64,000 nucleotides of DNA from Agarophyton chilense (lineage: Eukaryota > Rhodophyta > Florideophyceae > Gracilariales > Gracilariaceae). Where the stretch lies: contig JARGXX010000016.1 of NCBI GenBank assembly GCA_030374765.1, positions 310,001-374,000 of the forward strand, read 5' to 3'. The translations under genes were made by a program, and so were the position numbers. Positions 1 through 10,814 of this stretch are shown one piece after another; position 1 is the first letter of the stretch, and every line of letters begins with the position of its first letter. Under the pieces are notes generated by a model. The model saw only the letters and a list, made by a program, of their open reading frames with translations. It was not told the origin of the DNA and searched no databases.

Positions 1-32
1 TCGAGGCCGATCATCTTGTCCCGACTCCAAAC

Positions 33-2822
33 ATGCAGGCTTTCGAAGAACATGAAGCCTACCAGGACCTTGTTTTCGCATTGGGTCAGTCGCTCAAGAT
101 GTTTTGGGCACCTTACGGTTCCATGACGAGTGTTTACCGTAACCATTGTAATGATCCCATGCTCAAATGGGTCCGTTGCGATGTTTGTGCTCGGTGGCGT
201 CGCCTAGGTCCCAATGTCCCTCACCCATCCGACACTTCATGCGCGCTGTGGACTTGCATCATGAATACGGGAGGCACAAATGCGTGTAATCAAGCAGATG
301 ATGCTGATGACTGTAAAGTACCAGTCAGCACACTAGCCCAAAGACCTATATCACCTATATCACCGTACACCGAGTGTCAGAAACGACCGTCTTCCTCGAG
401 CTCACCTTCAAAGGGTCGAATGAAAAGACCACGACACTCAACAACAGTTGTTCCTAGTTTATTGCATATCGAGCCCACTCAACAAGATGAAGCACTTGGA
501 ACGACGTCCCCCATTCCAAACTTGCAGAGTCCTATCGGCCTTGATAGCTGTACGCCCGAGCTGGTGGTTTCGGAGGGCGCGGAACTTGGAACTGATCCGT
601 TCAGTCTCAACGAGAGAGATAGTCCGTTTTGCAGTTCAACATCCTCGCCGGACAACATGCTAGAGAAAGCTGCCAGAGCAAAACCATTACCAAATGCCGT
701 GCGTGAAGAAGATTCGGATGTCAAGTGTTTGGAAACTTCGATCCTGGCGCCAGAGTTCGCAAAACCTCCACCAATTAAGTCTTCATTTGCTACCATAGAA
801 AATCCATCCAAAGAGTTCGGTTTTGAGAAGGGGATATCCGCAGCAGACGCTCATATTCAAGATTTTTTCAAGAGCTCTGCGCAAACGACTAAATCGCTTC
901 TTGGCGATCAAATGAATAGGAAGGACCTTTCATATGCTAAAACTCACGACACACGAGAGGAATGCGTAATACAAGCTCACAAGAAAGAACGGGAAAACAA
1001 TGGTGGACAAAAATTTACTCCTGCCATCGTACCAGAGTCTCAGGCCAAGCCAAATAACATTAGTATACAAGGTTTGACTCGCCCGGAGGTCGTCCGTCAC
1101 ACAACTCCGGTAGTTATACCTTTGGTCAGGGAAGTTGTTGTCCATCATAGCTCTCAATTTGTTGATGTCAATAACGGGACAACTTCTGTGCAAAAACTAC
1201 CTGTAACTCGAAAAGGGGTCCCCGACGCAATGATCCTAGCCTCAGAAGGTGTATCTTCTCCCCTTGTGGCTCAAAATCCTGCGCCATATGATGCCCAACC
1301 TTCATATAATTCTACTGAAAGGAACTGCACGCAAATCGGAAACAGATGTGAAAACGAAGAAGCCATCAAGCTTCTTCTAAATCTTCGTACTCGAGAGTTG
1401 GCCGAAGGTCAGTGGGACCTTGTAGAAGGCTCGAAAACCTTAACACAGGAACGAGGTTCGGATGATATCGAACCAGAACGAAACAACGAAACGAAGGTAG
1501 TGGCTGACTTGACGGGTGCTTCAAGATCACAAAAAGTTGCGGGAGCTGATGTGGATGATTATCGCCAAGTTGGTCGTGATATCCCAGACCCGTTTGGGGA
1601 GCGGAGCAAGCCCGTGTCCCCGGCTCAGAACTTGCTACAAACTCCCACCAGGTCAGTTTACAATATTCCACCAAGGGGGCTCTCTGGTAACTTCGGATAT
1701 ATGCCGGGAATGCCATCTCCAAACACAGCAAATCCTTTTCTCGATTTAACCGCTGATGACATGCTTGGGGGCACGCCTCTCAATGATGTCGACTTGTCAA
1801 AAGATTTTCTGGACCTAGATGACGTGGGCAGATTAAAAACGCCTGCACAAAGAAAGATTCCAAGCAAGGGTACTCCTTCAAATTCGCGCTTTGCTGTGCG
1901 GAAAAGTCAGCTACACGTCCTTGACCAGTTCTCGCCTGATACACTGCTTCCTGAGATAGCGATCGGACCGGGTCTTGCAAAACAGATCGTTTCAGATGTG
2001 GAAACCCGGGGGAATGAGGGAATCAACAATGAAACGAATGAGAGACCTCACAATCCAAACGCTTTGGACATGGATGAAAGAATGGATGCGAGAGAGGAAG
2101 GAGGGCATACATGCTTTGGAGATCGGGTAGGACCACGACGTCGATCTCGCGACAATTTGGTTCGTCGCTCGGATCGGATTGACGACGGCGGGAATGAAAT
2201 CAAAAGCATGGGATCTCCGAAAAGAGTGAATTCGGAGTCCTTAAAAGCTTCTGACATATCATCTTTAATTCCATGGTCACAAATTGCCGCAACTGCCGCA
2301 GCGGCGGGAGCCGTCGCAGCAGCTGCAGCTGCGCGAGACGGAGGGGACCAAAAAAAGCGGAACGCACCCGAACGAAAGTCATCGGATGAATCAGGTGAAG
2401 TCCAAGCGTCCCAGCAAAAGGTCGAGGAGTTAAAGAAGGATGTACAGGACCAAAAGAATCTAACAGAAATTTACAAAGAAAAGCTTCAGGAGCTAATCTG
2501 TTCACTGGCACCGACTGTAGCAGGTGGAGTGACGAAACTCCTGAAGAACCCTAGTGAAATCGACGTTCCTCAATTATCGAGAGACATATTGACGAGTGTA
2601 ACTGAAAAGGCGAAGGAAGAGGCAGGCATGGAACAACTACAGACTATTCAATCTTGCAAGGCAAGCGAGCAAATTGCCTGTTCCGCACTGGAACGGCTGA
2701 GAGGTCTTGTCCGCTCTTTTTTGGAAGAAGCCGTTGGCTTCAGAACGAAAAATGAACAAGACAAACCTGTTGACAGGCACTTTGAAGAATACTTGAACGC
2801 TCTTGACGTGTTTCCTTTATAG
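33..2822 (+). CDS. CW-type zinc finger protein, large and mostly disordered (possibly 5' partial)
   Basis: A long frame encodes about 929 residues. Near the N-terminus is a CW-type zinc finger, with W46, the motif CDVCARWR (C49, C52, W55), W73, C75 and C85 in the expected spacing. CW domains in other eukaryotes read histone H3 lysine-4 methylation, so a nuclear chromatin role is inferred. The rest is low-complexity and charged. An alanine run lies near residues 750-765, and a probable coiled coil follows (around QKVEELKKDVQDQKNLTEIY). No catalytic domain was recognised. The frame stays open upstream of this ATG to the window edge, so the true start may lie outside. It converges on the TFIIF-alpha gene. 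Confidence is high for a coding gene and for the CW domain, low for biological role. Confidence 0.85.
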   Translation: MQAFEEHEAYQDLVFALGQSLKMFWAPYGSMTSVYRNHCNDPMLKWVRCDVCARWRRLGPNVPHPSDTSCALWTCIMNTGGTNACNQADDADDCKVPVSTLAQRPISPISPYTECQKRPSSSSSPSKGRMKRPRHSTTVVPSLLHIEPTQQDEALGTTSPIPNLQSPIGLDSCTPELVVSEGAELGTDPFSLNERDSPFCSSTSSPDNMLEKAARAKPLPNAVREEDSDVKCLETSILAPEFAKPPPIKSSFATIENPSKEFGFEKGISAADAHIQDFFKSSAQTTKSLLGDQMNRKDLSYAKTHDTREECVIQAHKKERENNGGQKFTPAIVPESQAKPNNISIQGLTRPEVVRHTTPVVIPLVREVVVHHSSQFVDVNNGTTSVQKLPVTRKGVPDAMILASEGVSSPLVAQNPAPYDAQPSYNSTERNCTQIGNRCENEEAIKLLLNLRTRELAEGQWDLVEGSKTLTQERGSDDIEPERNNETKVVADLTGASRSQKVAGADVDDYRQVGRDIPDPFGERSKPVSPAQNLLQTPTRSVYNIPPRGLSGNFGYMPGMPSPNTANPFLDLTADDMLGGTPLNDVDLSKDFLDLDDVGRLKTPAQRKIPSKGTPSNSRFAVRKSQLHVLDQFSPDTLLPEIAIGPGLAKQIVSDVETRGNEGINNETNERPHNPNALDMDERMDAREEGGHTCFGDRVGPRRRSRDNLVRRSDRIDDGGNEIKSMGSPKRVNSESLKASDISSLIPWSQIAATAAAAGAVAAAAAARDGGDQKKRNAPERKSSDESGEVQASQQKVEELKKDVQDQKNLTEIYKEKLQELICSLAPTVAGGVTKLLKNPSEIDVPQLSRDILTSVTEKAKEEAGMEQLQTIQSCKASEQIACSALERLRGLVRSFLEEAVGFRTKNEQDKPVDRHFEEYLNALDVFPL

Positions 2823-3162
2823 TATCCCGAGCCATGAGAATCTCATCAGGGCTCGGCTTCGTTTTTATTTTGTACAGTGCTCCGTGTCAATTGGGAGCGA
2901 AATGATGATCACCATGACCAGGTCCCACTGGCTTGCATCGACGAGTGTAATGCTCCTGGCTTGGCTAGATTCATTAAAACAATAACATGATGGGATACAG
3001 CTTAACTTGTTCTCGTGTTTGGGTTTCATATAAAAGACACGATCTAAGAAATTTGTGTCGAGTACTTTTAGTAGACCATGATGAACTTGCATAGAGGCAG
3101 AGGCTTCTTCTTCCTCTCTCAGCTCTATGGAGCTCTGAAAATCATGGTGTTCTCAGTGAAGT

Positions 3163-4842
3163 TCAGCCTGATGCATTCGATGCATTCGCGGTCGGTGCTT
3201 CCCTTGCTTTAGGTACGAGAAAAACCTTTCTTGGGTTGTTAGGGTCTTTTGTGAAGTTTGCAACCCGCTTAAGGTGATCACTGAGGTTCGTCTTCTTATC
3301 GGGTTTGTCAATCTCAAAGTAGCTGCACACTTTCTTCAGTGTTATCCGTCTCTTGCCTTCAATGAGAGCAAGAAGAACACTTCTAACGTGTTCTTCCGTG
3401 GGTAAAACTCCGGGTGGTGGTAACAGGTGGGAAAGATCTATTCTCTTCGGCGTATTGCCCCGAGAACTTCTGTTCGGAGACGGACTGATACGCAATGAGG
3501 ACGTTGGTCGCGGAGATGTTTCGTTTTGGGACAGTTTTGACTGAGGAATATTGCGACTTTTGGGCGATGTCCTTGGTCCCGATGGAGGACGGGACGAGGT
3601 CGGAGACGGGCTCCTTGTCCCTTGGCTTTTAGATGCGTCTTCATCGTCTGAAACAGGGGACTTGGGTGGAGATAACATCGGGTCATCCTTTAACATCTTC
3701 TCGAGGTCATGACGTCTCTTTGCATCAACGTGAATATATTTTTCAGGCTTCTCTACCAATTCAAGATCAACTTGAGCAACATCGTCATCATCAAATACTT
3801 GGTCAAAGTCTAAAGCTTCGGCATCACCATCATCAGCGCTAGACGCTTTCTTTCTCTTTATGCCGAAACTCGCTATTCCGTCGGTATGCTTCTGAAGGCG
3901 ACTGTCATCACCCATATCGTGCTCACGCCACGCCCGATTGATTTCATATCGATCTTGGTATTTCTGAAGCCTGGCCTCGAGTTTGTCTTTCTTTGGTTTG
4001 GGTTCATTCACAATATTGCGAACACTGGGTGGCAAATTTCTCTTTGCACGAAAAGTGAACCAAGACGTATCGTCAACTGGGTACACCTCCACTGTTCTGC
4101 TTCCCTTCTGCATCACCAAGAACGCATAACTTGTCCTCGTATTCCTTCCCTCGAAAACTCCGTTGAAGGTATCGACTTTTGCTAGAAGCTCTTGCTCATC
4201 AACGGGCTCTGGAGAGTCCGGTTCTTCATCATTCTTCTCCTGTGCAGCTCTTGATGCCTTCTTCAGCATTCTGGACCGCTTTTTCTCAGCAAGTTGATCT
4301 GCTACGTCGCGAGGAGCAACCTCCATGGTCCATCCTTTTTTAGCTCGATCACGGACGTTTATGATTCCAAGGTTTCGATATCTCTCCACCTTTCGACTTC
4401 CAGTGAAGGAGTTATAACTCTCTATTTGCTTCTTATCCGCATCCAGTCCGGCTTTTCTAGACTTGACGGTCCCTTCGCCATCGCGGAAAACACGCATGTT
4501 CGGAAGGCTAGAAAGGTCCGGTGCGCGATCCATGAACTTAGCAATAACAAATTCTCTGTCCGCCTTATTTCCAGCGGCTTTTAGAAAATAATCGTTGTGG
4601 TGAGCGTCAGACCCTTTCAAACGTTTTGCCTGCGGGGCTTCGGTAGCTGTTGGAGCCCTTATTCTCTTCTTGACTACCTTCGGAGTGGACGGCGCGGATG
4701 CCTTTCCGATCTTTAAAATGGGGTCATCATCATCTTCGTCATCATCGATTTCAATATCATCATCAACATACCCTCCGCCGTTAAACTCAACGTCATTTTC
4801 GGCAGTGTCGACCTGGTCTACGTCATAAGTCTCATCAGCCAT
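3163..4842 (-). CDS. Transcription initiation factor IIF subunit alpha (RAP74-like)
   Basis: The 559-residue protein has the layout of TFIIF-alpha. An acidic N-terminus (DDDIEIDDDEDDDDPI) comes first. The conserved N-terminal region around residues 90-330 includes FNGVFEGRNTRTSYAFLV, VYPVDDTSWFTFRAK and the family-like stretch YEINRAWREHDMGDD. A long Ser/Pro/acidic linker follows, and a C-terminal winged helix (about residues 480-547, starting LPTEEHVRSVLLALIEGKR) closes it. In other eukaryotes TFIIF escorts RNA polymerase II into the pre-initiation complex, with the beta subunit binding the N-terminal domain and FCP1 phosphatase binding the winged helix. The ATG is well defined and no intron is needed. 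It is divergent from RPL11 across a roughly 0.5-kb shared upstream region. The assignment rests on domain layout and motif resemblance read by eye. Confidence 0.85.
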   Translation of the reverse strand: MADETYDVDQVDTAENDVEFNGGGYVDDDIEIDDDEDDDDPILKIGKASAPSTPKVVKKRIRAPTATEAPQAKRLKGSDAHHNDYFLKAAGNKADREFVIAKFMDRAPDLSSLPNMRVFRDGEGTVKSRKAGLDADKKQIESYNSFTGSRKVERYRNLGIINVRDRAKKGWTMEVAPRDVADQLAEKKRSRMLKKASRAAQEKNDEEPDSPEPVDEQELLAKVDTFNGVFEGRNTRTSYAFLVMQKGSRTVEVYPVDDTSWFTFRAKRNLPPSVRNIVNEPKPKKDKLEARLQKYQDRYEINRAWREHDMGDDSRLQKHTDGIASFGIKRKKASSADDGDAEALDFDQVFDDDDVAQVDLELVEKPEKYIHVDAKRRHDLEKMLKDDPMLSPPKSPVSDDEDASKSQGTRSPSPTSSRPPSGPRTSPKSRNIPQSKLSQNETSPRPTSSLRISPSPNRSSRGNTPKRIDLSHLLPPPGVLPTEEHVRSVLLALIEGKRRITLKKVCSYFEIDKPDKKTNLSDHLKRVANFTKDPNNPRKVFLVPKAREAPTANASNASG

Positions 4843-5361
4843 GCTTGACAGACGATAAAGAACTACTCACCGGCGAGGCTGAGATAAGAATGAACGGACT
4901 TCTGCTGTATCAGGTGTCAGAAGAACATACGAACGAGCTTTAGTACGTGAGACTTAACTAGCAAGGGTTGGGAACACGGCGTTTACTGTTCACCTACCAT
5001 TCTTTCATTTCAGTGCCGACAGAAGGGTAGGCATCATGGAGGGGCTGGTGCTGCTGGTGCAAACTGTATCAGTCCATCTCGCTCTTTCGTGCATGGATGA
5101 GTACGAAATTGTGAGAAAACCCAAGAAATTTTCATTGACAAAAATCCGACCAAAACTTCTGAGTTTTCTCTTTGCATTAATAAGCGAGAACCGATTTGAA
5201 ATCTAATTAGATGGCCACGATCTTATTTCCATCCCATCGATCCGACGACGGTGCGCAGCTGTGCTTTGTATTGCCACGGCCTCTCTAGTCCGCATCGTGA
5301 GGATCAACCTATCGCACTAGTCATTCGTACAAGTTTGCTGATACTTTTAAGTTCATTCACG
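4843..5361. promoter_or_regulatory. Divergent intergenic region between TFIIF-alpha and RPL11
   Basis: About 520 bases lie between the two divergent start codons and must hold both promoters and both 5' leaders. The open frame of RPL11 extends into this region only through a GTG codon at 5251, so that extension is not taken as coding. No clear TATA element or repeat was identified by eye. Confidence 0.4.
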
Positions 5362-5910
5362 ATGGTGTCGGGTCAGAAAAACGCTGCCAACCCTATGCGT
5401 GAGCTCAAGGTACACAAGCTGGTTCTCAACATTTGCGTCGGGGAATCTGGAGATAGGCTGACCAGAGCTGCCCGAGTGCTCGAGCAGCTCACCGGACAGC
5501 AACCGGTTTACTCTAAGTCCAGGCTTACAATTCGTACTTTTGGAATCCGCCGAAATGAGAAGATCTCGACACATGTGACTATCCGTGGACCGAAGGCTGA
5601 TGAGATTTTGGAACGCGCGCTCAAAGTCAAAGAATACGAGCTCCGTGAGTCTAATTTCAGTGACGGCGGTGCCGCCACTCGCGCCGCTGGTGGTTTCGGG
5701 TTTGGCATCAATGAGCACATTGATCTAGGTTTGAAATACGATCCGACTACTGGCATCTACGGTATGGACGTCTACGTCGTTCTTAAGCGTGCCGGTGATC
5801 GTGTCTCAAAGCGTCGCCGAGCTCCGCAAAGGATTGGAAAGCTCCAGACCGTCTCAAAAGATGACGCCATTAAGTGGTTCCAGACCAAGCATGAAGGCAT
5901 CGTGTTGTAA
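5362..5910 (+). CDS. RPL11: 60S ribosomal protein L11 (uL5 family)
   Basis: The 182-residue product starts [20 protein letters not shown] and contains hallmark RPL11 stretches: [57 protein letters not shown] and [11 protein letters not shown]. uL5 sits in the central protuberance of the large subunit and contacts 5S rRNA. Length and sequence match the eukaryotic cytosolic protein from end to end. The reading frame is open further upstream, but only from a GTG at 5251 with no family similarity, so the ATG at 5362 is chosen. It is intronless and converges on the PPR/GTPase gene, with only about 125 bases between stop codons. Confidence 0.97.
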   Translation: MVSGQKNAANPMRELKVHKLVLNICVGESGDRLTRAARVLEQLTGQQPVYSKSRLTIRTFGIRRNEKISTHVTIRGPKADEILERALKVKEYELRESNFSDGGAATRAAGGFGFGINEHIDLGLKYDPTTGIYGMDVYVVLKRAGDRVSKRRRAPQRIGKLQTVSKDDAIKWFQTKHEGIVL

Positions 5911-6036
5911 AGCAACTGACTACGCGTCTCGCATTATTCATCAAGGGTGTCACCAATAGAGTCCATTCAACCCCCTTCTAAACTTTAGTGAGACATTTTC
6001 AATATATCTGAGCTCGTGCTGCCAGTGAAGTCGGGT

Positions 6037-7566
6037 TTAAAGATTCTGGGGCTGTCTACGCCCTAGCAACTTCAGTGCGTTTTGCATATGTCTCCACATC
6101 TCATCTCGACCGAGACGAGTCGAGGACGACGTTAGAACGATAGGAGTGTCTGCTGAACATCGGTTCCGGACGAGAGAACGCCTGATAGATTCCAGTATCT
6201 CCCGCTTTGCCTTCTGCCTATCCAGCTTGTCCATCTTCGTCAAGACAACGACGTATTCGAGTTGCCCTGCATGATTTGCAATTTCTTCCATGAGCTCTTC
6301 GTCGTCTCTCAGAGCACCATGTCTTCCGTCAATCAGATGGAAAACTAGACTTAGGCTGGTGCGACTTTTAAGATACGTTCTCATGAAACGCAGCCATTCT
6401 TCCTTGACTGGTAATGGGACCTTGGCATATCCCACTCCGGGAAGATCAACAATGTAAAACTGCGACTCGGGACTCCTCTCGTTGACCAGAAAATAGTTGA
6501 ATTGTTGAGTCTTACCGGGGCGTCCGCTTACGTACGCCAACGCTTTCCGATTGCAAATCATGTTCACCAGCGAACTTTTCCCGACGTTTGATCTCCCGAT
6601 AAAGGCAACTTCAGCTCCAAGCGGGTCAGGTAGAGTCTCCATGGACACTGCCCCTGTGATAAATCGAACTTGCCGCACAGCTGCGTTCGCTAGAAACTCG
6701 AAAGTCTCATTATCTGGTTGCACGTGCGTCATTCTCATCATGTCCAAAATATCAAACACGTTGTCTAACAGTTTGCTCTTTCCAAGCATTCGTATCGTTG
6801 TATTAAATACATTTGTTTCCACTGCAGCCAATTTTCCACACATCGCCACACCTCGTGCCAATTCCAAAAGCTTGCCCGCTACCTGAGTCTCGCCCTTCTC
6901 CAGAAAAGTTTGAACAGTAGACAGGAGGGTTGTCATTATCTTTCTCATTCCTTGGCGATGATTTTCCGGTTCTTCTACCACACTTGAACACTCTTTCTTC
7001 AGATCTTCAAATAGACTCACGAAGGCAGACCCTCGTTCTTTTCGTTTTAAATCATCTCGAAGCGTCATGCGGAGCAATGTAGTAGTCAGTGGTATATCGC
7101 CGGGGAGAGTCTCAGGACGAGACTCTTGTGCTTTTTTTCGGACGTAGTAGAGATCCAAAGCTAAATCGGAACGTCCAAGCTTAAGCTGAGAGCGAATAGC
7201 AGAGCTATACATCGATGCGTCCGGACGATTGGAAACATTTTCGTCGTTCTCGGCATCAATTATCAGGTTGTGAAGCTTGCGCGCGGCTTTTCTTCGTGCA
7301 AGTTCAGAAATCTGGGACTTTAGGGAGACTTGTTCAGGTGAAGAAGTAGAGAATGTCGAAGATGGAGTCGCTGACATGAACGGTGCCCTCCGATTGAAAT
7401 TTGGTTGCACAATGGCATGGTACCGTTTTCTTTTGTTGACAGAATAACAAGCTGGAGGTGCTATTGAGAAGCGAGATCTTGAAAGCATGCACGATGGCAG
7501 ATAATTGTGGAAAGCAAGTTTGTGCATCCTTCCGGCTTGGAGTCTTCGCAGCACCATGCTTGTCAT
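6037..7566 (-). CDS. PPR-repeat / EngB (YihA-YsxC) family GTPase fusion, organelle-targeted
   Basis: The 509-residue protein joins two modules. The C-terminal part (about residues 318-505) is a complete EngB-type GTPase: G1 GRSNVGKS (324-331), the typical RPGKTQQFNYF switch-I region, G3 DLPGVGYAKVP (374 onward), G4 TKMD (443-446) and a Ser/Thr-rich G5 near 479-482. Bacterial EngB assists late large-subunit ribosome assembly. The N-terminal half begins with an Arg/Ser-rich, acid-poor stretch typical of an organelle presequence. It then contains at least one convincing pentatricopeptide-like repeat (about 253-287, ending HVQPDNETFEFLANAAV) and a weaker one near 117-145. PPR repeats bind organellar RNA, so the fusion suggests an RNA-tethered assembly GTPase in plastid or mitochondrion (inference). 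The ATG at 7566 is used. Confidence 0.88.
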   Translation of the reverse strand: MTSMVLRRLQAGRMHKLAFHNYLPSCMLSRSRFSIAPPACYSVNKRKRYHAIVQPNFNRRAPFMSATPSSTFSTSSPEQVSLKSQISELARRKAARKLHNLIIDAENDENVSNRPDASMYSSAIRSQLKLGRSDLALDLYYVRKKAQESRPETLPGDIPLTTTLLRMTLRDDLKRKERGSAFVSLFEDLKKECSSVVEEPENHRQGMRKIMTTLLSTVQTFLEKGETQVAGKLLELARGVAMCGKLAAVETNVFNTTIRMLGKSKLLDNVFDILDMMRMTHVQPDNETFEFLANAAVRQVRFITGAVSMETLPDPLGAEVAFIGRSNVGKSSLVNMICNRKALAYVSGRPGKTQQFNYFLVNERSPESQFYIVDLPGVGYAKVPLPVKEEWLRFMRTYLKSRTSLSLVFHLIDGRHGALRDDEELMEEIANHAGQLEYVVVLTKMDKLDRQKAKREILESIRRSLVRNRCSADTPIVLTSSSTRLGRDEMWRHMQNALKLLGRRQPQNL

Positions 7567-9005
7567 AGCTTTGAAATGATGCTCAAGTTATCTCAACCGG
7601 TTTTGAGAATATCAAAAGTTGAAGGTTGGGCGTCTCAGCAAGACCGCAAACGCGTCTATCATGTAAATGGAGATATTTTCGCCAGTTTTGCTTGTTTTCT
7701 GTTTGTATTGGTTGCTAGCAAGAAGCCTACAGCACCAGTGCCCTCTCTAGAGAGAGAGAGCTAGAGTCAAATCTCGGGTGGCTTCTTGCGCGACCATACG
7801 GAGCTCTACATACTCGCTGGTGGACCCGCTCTCAGGTTATTGCAGTGCAGCACGACATAAAGGTCGTCTTAGTCGTGTTGCTGTTGTTATAGAGTATTGT
7901 GTTCAAAGAACCGATCATCGGTAGGTGTGTTTTTGTTTTTTACCGTTCTACATTATATTACATTACAACGCAGTGGCGTTTCGATAGCGGCGAGTACTAT
8001 ATCACCTGGACTGAAGCCTGCTCATTTAGCGTTCCATAAATCTTCGGCAGAGGGGTAAAGGGTTGTACCGCAAGCCACAGTTCCATCAATGCGCTGGGAT
8101 GTGGTGGTGAACTCTGCTGGCCATTGTGAATATCGTTCAGTTTGAGCATAATCTTCTGTTGAACAATCTCCAGCTCATTGCGAAGCAAACGCAGATGGCA
8201 AGGCGCCGCTCGCAATCTTTTTCTACAAGAAGTGTTCCCTTCTCTTTGCGAGACGATGCCGCCTACGCCGGGCTCTTACACTGCGTCTTTGCGTCGCTTC
8301 TTTAGCACCTCGCCTTCGCTCACGCATTTCGAAGCGGGCCCTCTCATCATCTGTTTATTTCGACGCTACACAGCATTGATTACATCTTACGATGTGTGTC
8401 ATTATCTCGTCGCTCCTGGCCGCTTGCACAACCTGCCTGACCTTAATGTTAGGCCCTGAAAGTTGCAAATGCAACATTCCTGACTTGTAATTTCTTCTTG
8501 TACACAACCGTACTGTGCAAGTGATGATCTTCTCATCTTCTTTCGCGCACCAGCTCTCTCAAGATCGGTGGTTAAGCGCTCAAATACTTGTGCGTGTGTT
8601 CATGTTCGCCTTTCCTGCGATTGACATTGTTCAGCTCTCTCATGACCGAACCCACGAGGATGGATGATACTGTGTCCAGTACTCCTGTTGAGGGTCACAT
8701 TCGCTTCGAAAACACTGACTTCAACAACCGTAAGCGCATCGTGGAGGAAGACAAGCAGAGTTTGTTTTCCACAGCATCGAACTGAAGATTTTGGTTCGAA
8801 GTTTGGTAGGGTTCCGCGATGGGTCGGACAATGGTCGCTCGATTCATCCAATACTATTGTGACCTCCTTAGCGGCTGTAAGTGCCCACCGTCACCTCAAC
8901 CGGAAAAGGCTTGTTCGTAACAATTTTACGAGCGCGAGAACAAAATCGAGTAGGTTCTAAACAAAAATAATGCATGGATAACCACTGAACAGGACACAAA
9001 AGCAA
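7567..9005. other. Intergenic region without a convincing gene
   Basis: About 1.4 kb separates the 5' end of the GTPase gene from the 3' end of the lysyl-tRNA synthetase gene. It contains a short CT/GA simple repeat near 7741-7762 and pyrimidine-rich stretches around 8210-8340. The only protein-like open frame is a 47-codon ORF from the ATG at 8642 to the stop ending at 8785. Its composition is acidic and basic like a real peptide, but it has no recognisable motif and is too short to call. Confidence 0.4.
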
Positions 9006-10814
9006 TCAGTCCGTGTTCGAGACCGTTGAGAGAGCCGGAAAAGCGATGACATCTCGAATGCTCGCAGAATCGGTCAACAACATCACGAGCCTATCAATCC
9101 CAATCCCAGTGCCGCCGGTTGGCGGCATACCTTGCTCTAGGGCGCTCAAAAACTCTTCGTCCACCCCGCATGCCTCCTCATCACCCGCCTCTTTCTTCTC
9201 AGCCTGCGCCTCGAAACGCATTCGTTGTTCAACAGGATCCGTCAATTCTGAGTAGCTATTTGCCATCTCTTGTCCAATACAAAACATTTCAAAACGCTCA
9301 ACAAGGCCTGGTTTGGAACGATGAGGCTTTGCAAGCGGACTAATTTCCACGGGGTAATCAGTAACAAAAGTTGGCTGAATCAGATTCTGTTCACATAATT
9401 CTTCGAAACACTTGCTGACAATCTCCCCTACTGATTTGACCTTTTCCAGAACTCCTGATGGCACTCCCGAATCCAGAGCCTTCCGCTTCGCTTCCTCGAT
9501 ACTGGATATATGAGAAAAATCGGTATTTGTGGCTTCTAGCACAAGGTCGTGCATACTTACCCTGCGCCACGGAGTAGTTAAATCAACATTCTGCCCCTGA
9601 TACGAGATCTTTGTGGTTCCAAGTACTTGCTGAGCTGTATGAGCTATCAAGCTTTCCGTAAGCTGCATGCAGCGAAAGTAGTCTGTGTAGCCTTCATATA
9701 TCTCGATGCTCGTGAACTCAGGGTTGTGTCTCGAACTCACGCCCTCATTTCTGTACAGTCGGCCAAGTTCATAAACCTTGTCAAAACCGCCTACAACGAG
9801 TCGCTTCAGATGAAGCTCGGTAGCAATTCTGAGCGTCAACTGCTGCTCTAAAGCATTGTGAAAGGTGGTGAACGGACGGGCTTCAGCCCCTCCTGGTTCC
9901 TTGTGCAAGGCCGGGGTCTCCATTTCCAAAAAGCCTAAACCATCGAGATACCTCCGAATCTCAGATGTGATGCGCGCGCGAAGACGGAAAGTTCGTCGTA
10001 CTTGAGGGTTGACAATCATGTCAACGTGACGTAGTCGATATCGTTTCTCGACGTCAGTGAGACCGTGGAATTTGTCCGGCAGAGGAAGAAGGCTCTTGGT
10101 TAGCATTTGCCAATGCGACACTTTTACGCTGAGTTCGCCCTTCTCCGTTCGTTTGGCCACGCCGCGCACGCCAATGATATCACTGCCATCCGTCCAGGCC
10201 TTGATATTGGCAAACGAACCAGAGCCCATTTCCGAATCAAGATGCTTTTTGTCGAGGTAAAGCTGTATGGTACCGCTGCGATCCTGCAGAGTGAAAAACG
10301 CAAGCTTTCCAAACACTCTTCTAACGATAATTCGACCAGCAATTGAGATTTGATAGCCATCCGAAGTCTGTTCGCCGGGCTGCAGATGCTCATACTTGGT
10401 GTGCAAAATGGAAGCTTGGTCGCGATTGTCAAACGAGTATTCATATGGATTGACACCCGCGTCGCGCATGGCGGCGACCTTGTCCAGCCTCGCGGCCCTC
10501 AAATCGGCCGGCGCGGGCGGCTTCTGCGGAGCGCCGCGTTTTGCGGGGGGGGATGGGTTCCGCTGCTGAGCGCTGTTCGGCTTAGGTTGCGGGTCGCGTC
10601 GCTTGGCGGCGACCGACATGCAAGGCTGAGGCAGTGAACACAGGGGGCGGGGGCTGGGGGACGTGGCGCACAGCGGCCCGAAAGCGGCATTCAAGAAGGC
10701 CATGGCGGAGGAGGAAGGAGAAGTAGAGGTGGTGCTGGTGGGCGATAGGCGAGAGTTGGAGAGCAATGCCGGCTGTAGCGCGGCAGCAATTCGCGCACAG
10801 CGCAGGCGGCTCAT
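9006..10814 (-). CDS. Lysyl-tRNA synthetase, class II, organelle-targeted
   Basis: This class II LysRS charges tRNA-Lys. From the ATG at 10814 the protein is 602 residues. Residues 1 to about 105 are Ser/Arg/Ala/Pro-rich and acid-poor, like a plastid and/or mitochondrial transit peptide. An OB-fold anticodon-binding domain follows (around [20 protein letters not shown], residues about 160-180). The catalytic core has class II motif 2 ([18 protein letters not shown], about 354-371) and motif 3 near the C-terminus ([15 protein letters not shown]). The typical LysRS insert SYSELTDP is present. The open frame extends 46 codons further upstream, but only to a TTG, so it is not used. The sequence resembles the bacterial/organellar LysS form. 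It is intronless. Confidence 0.93.
   Translation of the reverse strand: MSRLRCARIAAALQPALLSNSRLSPTSTTSTSPSSSAMAFLNAAFGPLCATSPSPRPLCSLPQPCMSVAAKRRDPQPKPNSAQQRNPSPPAKRGAPQKPPAPADLRAARLDKVAAMRDAGVNPYEYSFDNRDQASILHTKYEHLQPGEQTSDGYQISIAGRIIVRRVFGKLAFFTLQDRSGTIQLYLDKKHLDSEMGSGSFANIKAWTDGSDIIGVRGVAKRTEKGELSVKVSHWQMLTKSLLPLPDKFHGLTDVEKRYRLRHVDMIVNPQVRRTFRLRARITSEIRRYLDGLGFLEMETPALHKEPGGAEARPFTTFHNALEQQLTLRIATELHLKRLVVGGFDKVYELGRLYRNEGVSSRHNPEFTSIEIYEGYTDYFRCMQLTESLIAHTAQQVLGTTKISYQGQNVDLTTPWRRVSMHDLVLEATNTDFSHISSIEEAKRKALDSGVPSGVLEKVKSVGEIVSKCFEELCEQNLIQPTFVTDYPVEISPLAKPHRSKPGLVERFEMFCIGQEMANSYSELTDPVEQRMRFEAQAEKKEAGDEEACGVDEEFLSALEQGMPPTGGTGIGIDRLVMLLTDSASIRDVIAFPALSTVSNTD

Noticed and set aside
8178-8459. 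Plus-strand open frame of 93 codons
   Set aside because: Pyrimidine-rich DNA gives an open frame by chance; no motif and no gene-like composition.
8642-8785. 47-codon ORF between the GTPase and LysRS genes
   Set aside because: Protein-like composition, but too short, without family, and short splice options did not extend it.
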